From contig WPIO01000004.1 in the NCBI GenBank assembly GCA_009760855.2, forward strand, positions 5,526,501 through 5,590,500: a DNA stretch of 64,000 nucleotides, in the 5' to 3' direction. This document shows positions 59,085-64,000 of this stretch, in pieces. The first letter of the stretch is position 1. Every line of letters starts with the position of its first letter. This stretch comes from Cristatella mucedo (lineage: Eukaryota > Bryozoa > Phylactolaemata > Cristatellidae). The notes beneath the pieces are model-generated. The model was not told where the DNA came from. It worked only from the letters and a program-made list of their open reading frames with translations, and did no database searches. A program made the position numbers and the translations under genes.

Positions 59085-59340
59085 GTGGCTGTTCTAGCGG
59101 GAGTCTCACGGAGACATAGCGGGCAAACGTGAGCGGCAAACGAGACTCTCTTACTTTGTTACTCTCAACGAAGAGCTCGATCAATCGCAGCAGACGACAC
59201 GAAATATAATATGCATTAGTGGCCCGAAGCTGAGCTGCCGCGTCAATGGCTTAACTATTGGCCAAAGGTGAGGCATGAACATTAGTGTCAGGGTGCTTTG
59301 CTAATTACAAAAGCAGAAGCCGCAAGCGCACGCAACATCC
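59085..59340 (+). repeat. direct repeat, copy 1
   Basis: Paired with 61006-61262: GAGACATAGCGGGCAAACGT, GAGCTCGATCAATCGCAG, GACGACACGAAATATAA, GCATTAGTGGCC, TTAGTGTCAGGG, AGCAGAAGCCGCAAGCGCAC. About 80-85% identical. Confidence 0.9.
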
Positions 59341-60811
59341 TTTCCCTCATTGAAAATAGATTTCATAGTCCACTAGCCTAGCTGGGAAGGAGGCGGCCCT
59401 CACGACTGGAAAGTCGTGTAGCCATTGGCTCTTCTTTACTGCCTGCCTGCTCAGGCGGTGCCCTGTCTAGCGAAATGTCGTTCGGGCTCTATCGGGATAA
59501 TAATTTACACATTGAAAAGCTCCGACCGGCTTGAATGGGTGCAGGCCACGTGACAGCCACTCGCAGGAGGCACACATCAGCCTTTCTGCCCCTCGCGAGC
59601 ATCCGGTCATAGATGCTGCCTACCTTTAGTCAAAGGTGGGGCACCGCTCCCACTGTCAAGCGGTTTCCGAAGGTCGCCTCCATGCGAGCCTCGATCGCCG
59701 GTCTCGTGCCCTCGACGCCGGCCGATGCGGCTGTGTGAAAACCACTCCGGCCCCTTTTTTCGGCCTCCCCTTTCTCAGGGTTCCACTCCGCCGAGTCAAT
59801 CTCACGGTTGTGCTGCTCTGCGCTCTGCACCGAGACGCTCTAGCGGGTGCTCTTCGCCGCTGCAACGCTCTCGATGCTTCGCTCTCGATGCTTCGCTCGC
59901 GGGCAGCCTGCGTCTCGTCTCAGCCTCGCTATCGCCTTGCCGCTGACTGCTATCTCGCGGTGCTCCTCTGCGCTCTGTGCCGAGACACTCGCGAGGGTGC
60001 CCTTCACCTCTGAGACGCTCTCGGCGCTGCTCTCTGCGGCCGCCGAGATGCTCTTCGTCGCTACGACGCTCAAGCTACTGCGCTTCGTCTCTGAGATGTC
60101 ACTCATGCGGATGGCCTTCGCCTCGTCGCCGGCCACTATCGCCTCGCCGCTGACCGCCATCTCGCGGTGCTCTGCAATCTGCTCCGAGACGCTTGTGCGA
60201 GTTGTGCTTGTGCGAGACTCTTCATCGCCGAGAAGCTCTCGCCGCTGCCGAGACGTCGCTCTCTCGGGCATTCTTTCTTTGCCGCCGAGATGCTCTCCGC
60301 CGCTGTGACGCTTTCGCTGCAGTGCTTCGCCGTCGAGACGTGGCTTACTCGGGTCCCTGCGCCTTGTCGCAGGCTACTCTCCCCTCGCCGCTGGAAGCCG
60401 TCACATGCTTCCCCTCGTTCGTCTCCGGCTGCTGCCGCTGTGCACTTACTGTGCTCTGGCGCCCTTCGGCTGGAGTAGCTACTATGTCTGAAGCATACCC
60501 GCTTTCTCCACCGGTGATGCAGCCGGATGACTTCGGCAGCTGAATGAGTTCGGCTCGGCAGTCTGGCTCTTGTGGGCAGTTGACGGTGAGATCGACCGTC
60601 CATGAAGCTCGCTCGTCGCCTAGCTTTGTCCCGGTCTCGGCCCCGGCAAGCTGCTCCAGCCCCAGCCGAAACCTTTCGGTCTCAAGCTCGGCCTCCTCAT
60701 CGGTCAACCACGAGAACGTCAGAATTAACTCGTTCGCAGCTTGTGGGAATCTTGCTTTACGTCGGCTGGTTGATCACCCCAACCGCGTCGCCCAGACACA
60801 CTGGCACAACA
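59341..60811 (-). other. internal segment with ~165-bp coding-like repeats
   Basis: Between the direct repeats. On the minus strand, frames 60707-60345, 60603-60136 and 60271-59840 together contain repeated EHREMAVSGEAIVAGDEAKA and EEHREIAVSGKAIA units and MTDEEAELETERFRLGLEQL. Units correspond to imperfect DNA repeats about 165-170 bp apart (CATCTCGCGGTGCTCT at 60160, TATCTCGCGGTGCTCC at 59949). Charged, soluble composition differs from the Arg/Ala noise elsewhere, but no family is recognised; it might be a retroelement Gag-like or repeat-expanded host fragment. Confidence 0.35.
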
Positions 60812-60999
60812 TGTTTTAACGGCATCGCAATCTTTAGCCTCGCTACAGCCGCCTTCTCGAGCGTTAGAAGCCAAGGCATAAAGCTCGCTCGCCGTTAGAA
60901 ATTTAGTACCTCAGTATGGCGTTCCATCTAAGCCATATAAGGTCTGGTACTCTCTTCGGCACGAGTAAACCGTTCTCTGCTACCAGTTGTGTTACAACA
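60812..60999 (+). mobile_element. candidate 188-bp LTR
   Basis: Begins TGTTTTAAC and ends GTTACAACA (terminal inverted repeat with one mismatch, TG...CA). TATA-like CCATATAAGG at 60933, then CACGAGTAAACC. It is followed directly by GTGGCTCCGGAGGCGGCAG, a plausible primer-binding region, leading into the direct repeat copy 2. No second LTR was found in the window. Confidence 0.45.
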
Positions 61000-61005
61000 G
61001 TGGCT

Positions 61006-61262
61006 CCGGAGGCGGCAGATTTTGTGCGAGACATAGCGGGCGAACGTGAGGGGTAAACGAGACTATCTTACTTTATTACTCTGAACGCGTACTAATATGA
61101 GAGCTCGATCAATCGCAGCCGACGACACGAAATATAACAGGCATTAGTGGCCTGACGCTGCGCTGCGTCATCGGCTTAACTATCGACCACAGGTGAGGCA
61201 TTTAAATTAGTGTCAGGGCGCCTCGCTAATTACAACAGCAGAAGCCGCAGGCGCACACAACA
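61006..61262 (+). repeat. direct repeat, copy 2
   Basis: Partner of 59085-59340; read in plus sense it would be the untranslated leader of the element whose LTR precedes it. Confidence 0.88.
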
Positions 61263-61269
61263 GGACAGG

Positions 61270-61323
61270 GTGGAGGAGGCAGAGGAGGAGGAGGAGGAGG
61301 AGGAGGAGGAGGAGGAGGAGGAA

Positions 61324-61355
<32 letters not shown>

Positions 61356-61370
61356 GGAAGAGGAAGAGGA
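61270..61370 (+). repeat. (GAG)n/(GAA)n tract
   Basis: About 100 bp of GAGGAG/GAAGAG; the polyglutamate frame across it is an artefact. Confidence 0.95.
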
Positions 61371-61616
61371 GTTACCGAAACGAAAGCTGACAAAAGCGCG
61401 AAACTGTAATAATAATAACTTTTTAAGTCTATGATTGAATTAATTTAGCCGGATTTTTGTCTTTCCAAATCAATTACTAATATGCCAAAAAAAAAAAAAT
61501 ATTACATTGCGGGATTGGTGTACAGGTACTAATAGTACTTAAGTTTCTTCATGCATTAATTATGCAAATTCTGAATCCGGCATACATCACGTCAGATTTC
61601 GAGAAAGTCCGTCACA

Positions 61617-61826
61617 ATGTCTCTTCAACCATTTTTCCTGGAGCGCCGCAAATCGGATACTTGTTGGATCTCGGACAGAATCATTGATGCAAGATTCGGT
61701 TTTAATCTTGATACAGAATACCGTGACTACAAAAATCTTCGAATACACGGCAAAATAATTTTTGCTCTGAGCTTCGTTCAGGTAGCAGACGTTCCTGCTA
61801 CTTTCGATGAATTGACCGATAAATGA
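61617..61826 (+). pseudogene. MULE-transposase-like C-terminal fragment
   Basis: 69 codons. The end reads LDTEYRDYKNLRIHGKIIFA, LSFVQVADVPATFDELTDK. The pattern Y-R/x-D...R...ALAFVP..DV..AF-D-L is what I recall from the C-terminal region of MULE-type transposases in animal genomes. The N-terminal part (LERRKSDTCWISDRIIDARF) is not recognised. A run of 13 A precedes it at 61487-61499. Too short to be active; it lies directly left of the inverted satellite. Confidence 0.45.
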
Positions 61827-61939
61827 ATGAATTATGATGACACTCCTCTAATGGCACCTTTGATCAACTACTAGGGAGACATACATTGCCAGGCAGCTAA
61901 AAGGGGACGAGCAAATCCAAGGTTTAATTTGCGTCTGTG

Positions 61940-63192
61940 AAATTTTTGTGGTTCCACGGATAACAGCGATACGGCCGCAATTTCCACAATATATACATTA
62001 ACACTGGTTTAAATTCAACATTATACAAAATAGTGTTATCGATTTACCCATAAAATTTCATGCAATTGCGTTTGCACGTTCTCATGCTATGGCTTTCAAA
62101 TGGCCCGGTAAGCCAGCCTATTTAGACATTCGAACGGCGATACGGCCACTATTTCCACACAAAATTTGAGCAACTGCGATTTTGGTTCTAAATTATAGAG
62201 AATAGTATGTCAGGCTTACCCACCAAGTTTCATGAGATTGCCCTTGCGCGTTCTTAGGCTAAGACTTACGATGGCCCGGCCCAAATTCCAGGCCTGCGTA
62301 GTCAAACTGCGATACAGCTGCCATTTTAACAAAAGCTTCGCGCGAAACTGGGGGTTTGATTGAAAATTATAGCCAGCAATGGTTCAGTTTTATCCACAAA
62401 CTTCCACGCGATTGCGCTTGCGAAATCTTATGCTATGGCCTCCAATGTCCCGGGCCAATCAACCTCCCTACGTATTCAAACTGCGATACACCTGCATTTT
62501 CCACAGCAACGTTTCGCAGCTGCGCTTTTGATACAAATTTACACAGAACTATTTTCCGGGGTTACCAATCAAATTTCACAGCAATAGCGCACGAACGTTC
62601 TCATGCTCTGATCTTGAATGGCCCGGGCCAACGAGCCTGCCTACATATTTGAGTGGCGATACAGCTGCTATTTCTACACTAAGCGTCGTACAACTGTGGG
62701 TTTGATTTCACAGTATAGAGAACGGTGTACCAGATTCACTCTCAAAATTGCTACCGCACATGGGCGTTTTTTACTCTATGGCCTCAAATGGTCTGGGGCA
62801 GCTAGTCTCTAGACAATTCCAACTGCGAAACAGCTGCAATTTCCGAAATAAGCTTTGAGGAACTGCGTTTTTGATTCCAGCGAGTTTTTTATTCCAGCGT
62901 TTTTGATACAGCTAACAGTATTCCGCGCTTACACATAAAATTTCTCGCACTCGCTCACACGAGTTCTTATGTCATGGCCTTAAATGGCCAGAGCCATCCA
63001 GCCTCCTTAAATATTAAAACTGCGATACGGCTGCCATTTCCACAATAGGTGTTGTAAAACTGTAATTTAGGTTTCATATTCCACATTATAGAAAAAGTGT
63101 TTCGGATTTACCAACCGAACTTCATGACATCGCTGCTTGGGGTCGTTCAAATTCTATGGAATCCAATGGTCCGGGCCATCAGAGGTCCCAGC
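61940..63192 (+). repeat. ~172-bp satellite, forward array (seven monomers)
   Basis: Anchor GCGATAC(G/A)GC starts at 61966, 62137, 62309, 62483, 62656, 62825 (as GCGAAACAGC) and 63022. Spacing 169-174, and 197 where a 27-bp internal duplication (ATTCCAGCG) occurs. Each monomer holds AAATTTCATG(C/A), (G)CACGTTCTCATGCTATGG-like and AATGGCCCGGGCC words. Monomers are diverged (roughly a quarter to a third of bases differ by eye). Confidence 0.9.
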
Positions 63193-63860
63193 AATATACC
63201 GCGTTACCGAAATCGCATACAATTTGGTGGGAAACCCCGGAACAATGCTTTTCATTGTAAGCAATTAAAACCGCATTTGTTAAACGTGCAGCACTGTTTG
63301 CTATAATAAAAACAAAAATCGCAGTTTCTTTACAATCATTGCGGAAACGGCATCTGTATCGCAGTTTAATTGCGTACGGATGCTAGCTGGTCTCGGGCCA
63401 TTGGAGGCCTTAGCTTGAGAACGCGCAAGCAAAATCACATGAAATTTGGTGGGTTAACCTAGAATACGGTTCTCTATAATTATTTGAAATCAAAATTGGC
63501 GTTGTGCGAAGATTATTATGGAAAGGAAAATTGTATCGCAGTTCAAGTATTTTTGGATACTATTTGGAGCCGGCCCATCGGAGACTATAGCCTGAGAACG
63601 CAAAAGCGCAATCGCATGAAATTTGGCGAGTTGCCTTGTAAAAAGGCTCTCTATAATTTGGGATTAAAACCGCAGTTTCGGTGCCTTTTGTTGGAAATGG
63701 CAGCTTGATCGCCGTTCGAATGCACTAGTAAGTTGGCTGATCCGAGTCATTTTGAAGCCATAGCACGAGAATGCGCAAGCGAAATTGCAATATATTTAGC
63801 GGGTAAATCCGTAATACCATTTGTATAATTTGAAGTTAAAACCTCAGTGCTATCACAATT
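63193..63860 (-). repeat. ~172-bp satellite, inverted array
   Basis: The same monomers in reverse complement: GAACGCGCAAGCAAAATCAC, ATGAAATTTGGTGGGTTAAC, GTATCGC anchors ending at 63362, 63539 and (as GATCGC) 63712. The axis of symmetry computed from the nearest anchors is about 63192. Confidence 0.9.
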
Positions 63861-64000
63861 ACCTTGGGATATGAACGCCTATACTCGCGTCATCAACTAC
63901 ATCATCAACCTACGTCATACAACCTAAATATACGTCATCAAACAGTCCTAGAGGAAGATTACGTTCATGGTATCGCAAACAACCCGAGCATCTAACTGAA
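63861..64000. other. array edge with CGTCATCAA words
   Basis: (A/T)ACGTCATCAAC-type words repeat at about 63894, 63912 and 63936. No gene. Confidence 0.6.

Noticed and set aside
61210-61434. Polyglutamate protein
   Set aside because: Translation of a GAG/GAA tract.

Overview
This is animal nuclear DNA. The minus strand of the left third carries a spliced gene with short AG/GT-bounded exons. The window also holds long (CT)n/(GA)n and other microsatellites, CpG-rich blocks, non-LTR retrotransposon fragments, tRNA-derived SINEs and satellite DNA. The species cannot be fixed from the sequence; an invertebrate is the best guess.

The one host gene I can support is a Slit axon-guidance ligand on the minus strand. 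Its start codon is at about 22222, and 20 exons run leftward to 788, where the window cuts the gene. They encode the signal peptide, LRR domains D1, D2 and D3 complete, and the first two repeats of D4. The rest of D4, the EGF repeats, the laminin-G domain and the cystine knot lie beyond position 1. Most leucine-rich repeats occupy one 72-nt exon, split inside a Leu/Ile codon (phase 2). All junctions keep frame except one: the exon for D2 repeat 4 (about 11567-11630) lacks the N-x-I core and is one base out of phase at its only canonical acceptor.

The 22.2-64 kb part is intergenic or upstream, with no recognisable host gene. GC-rich blocks (22.2-22.9, 25.0-25.6, 26.1-30.7, 33.3-34.5, 35.7-36.4, 37.4-38.1, 39.8-43.5, 46.5-47.6, 52.7-53.4 kb) contain many chance open frames. 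Between them lie transposon remains. A CR1/L2-like LINE family ends in a conserved hairpin plus an (ATT)n tail. A tRNA-derived SINE (A) ends in the same hairpin, which suggests a LINE/SINE partnership. There is also a second SINE family (B), a second LINE family, a decayed LTR element (about 53.6-57.7 kb) interrupted by a LINE and a SINE, and an LTR-like segment at 60.8 kb beside a 235-bp direct repeat.

At the right end, 61.6-63.9 kb, a small MULE-transposase-like reading frame lies next to an array of diverged monomers of about 172 bp. The array reverses orientation near 63.19 kb. This foldback-like arrangement is the most unusual structure in the window. Three minisatellites (30 bp at 26.47 kb, 11 bp at 33.05 kb, 93 bp GATC-rich at 44.79 kb) and several perfect GC-rich hairpins are also recorded.
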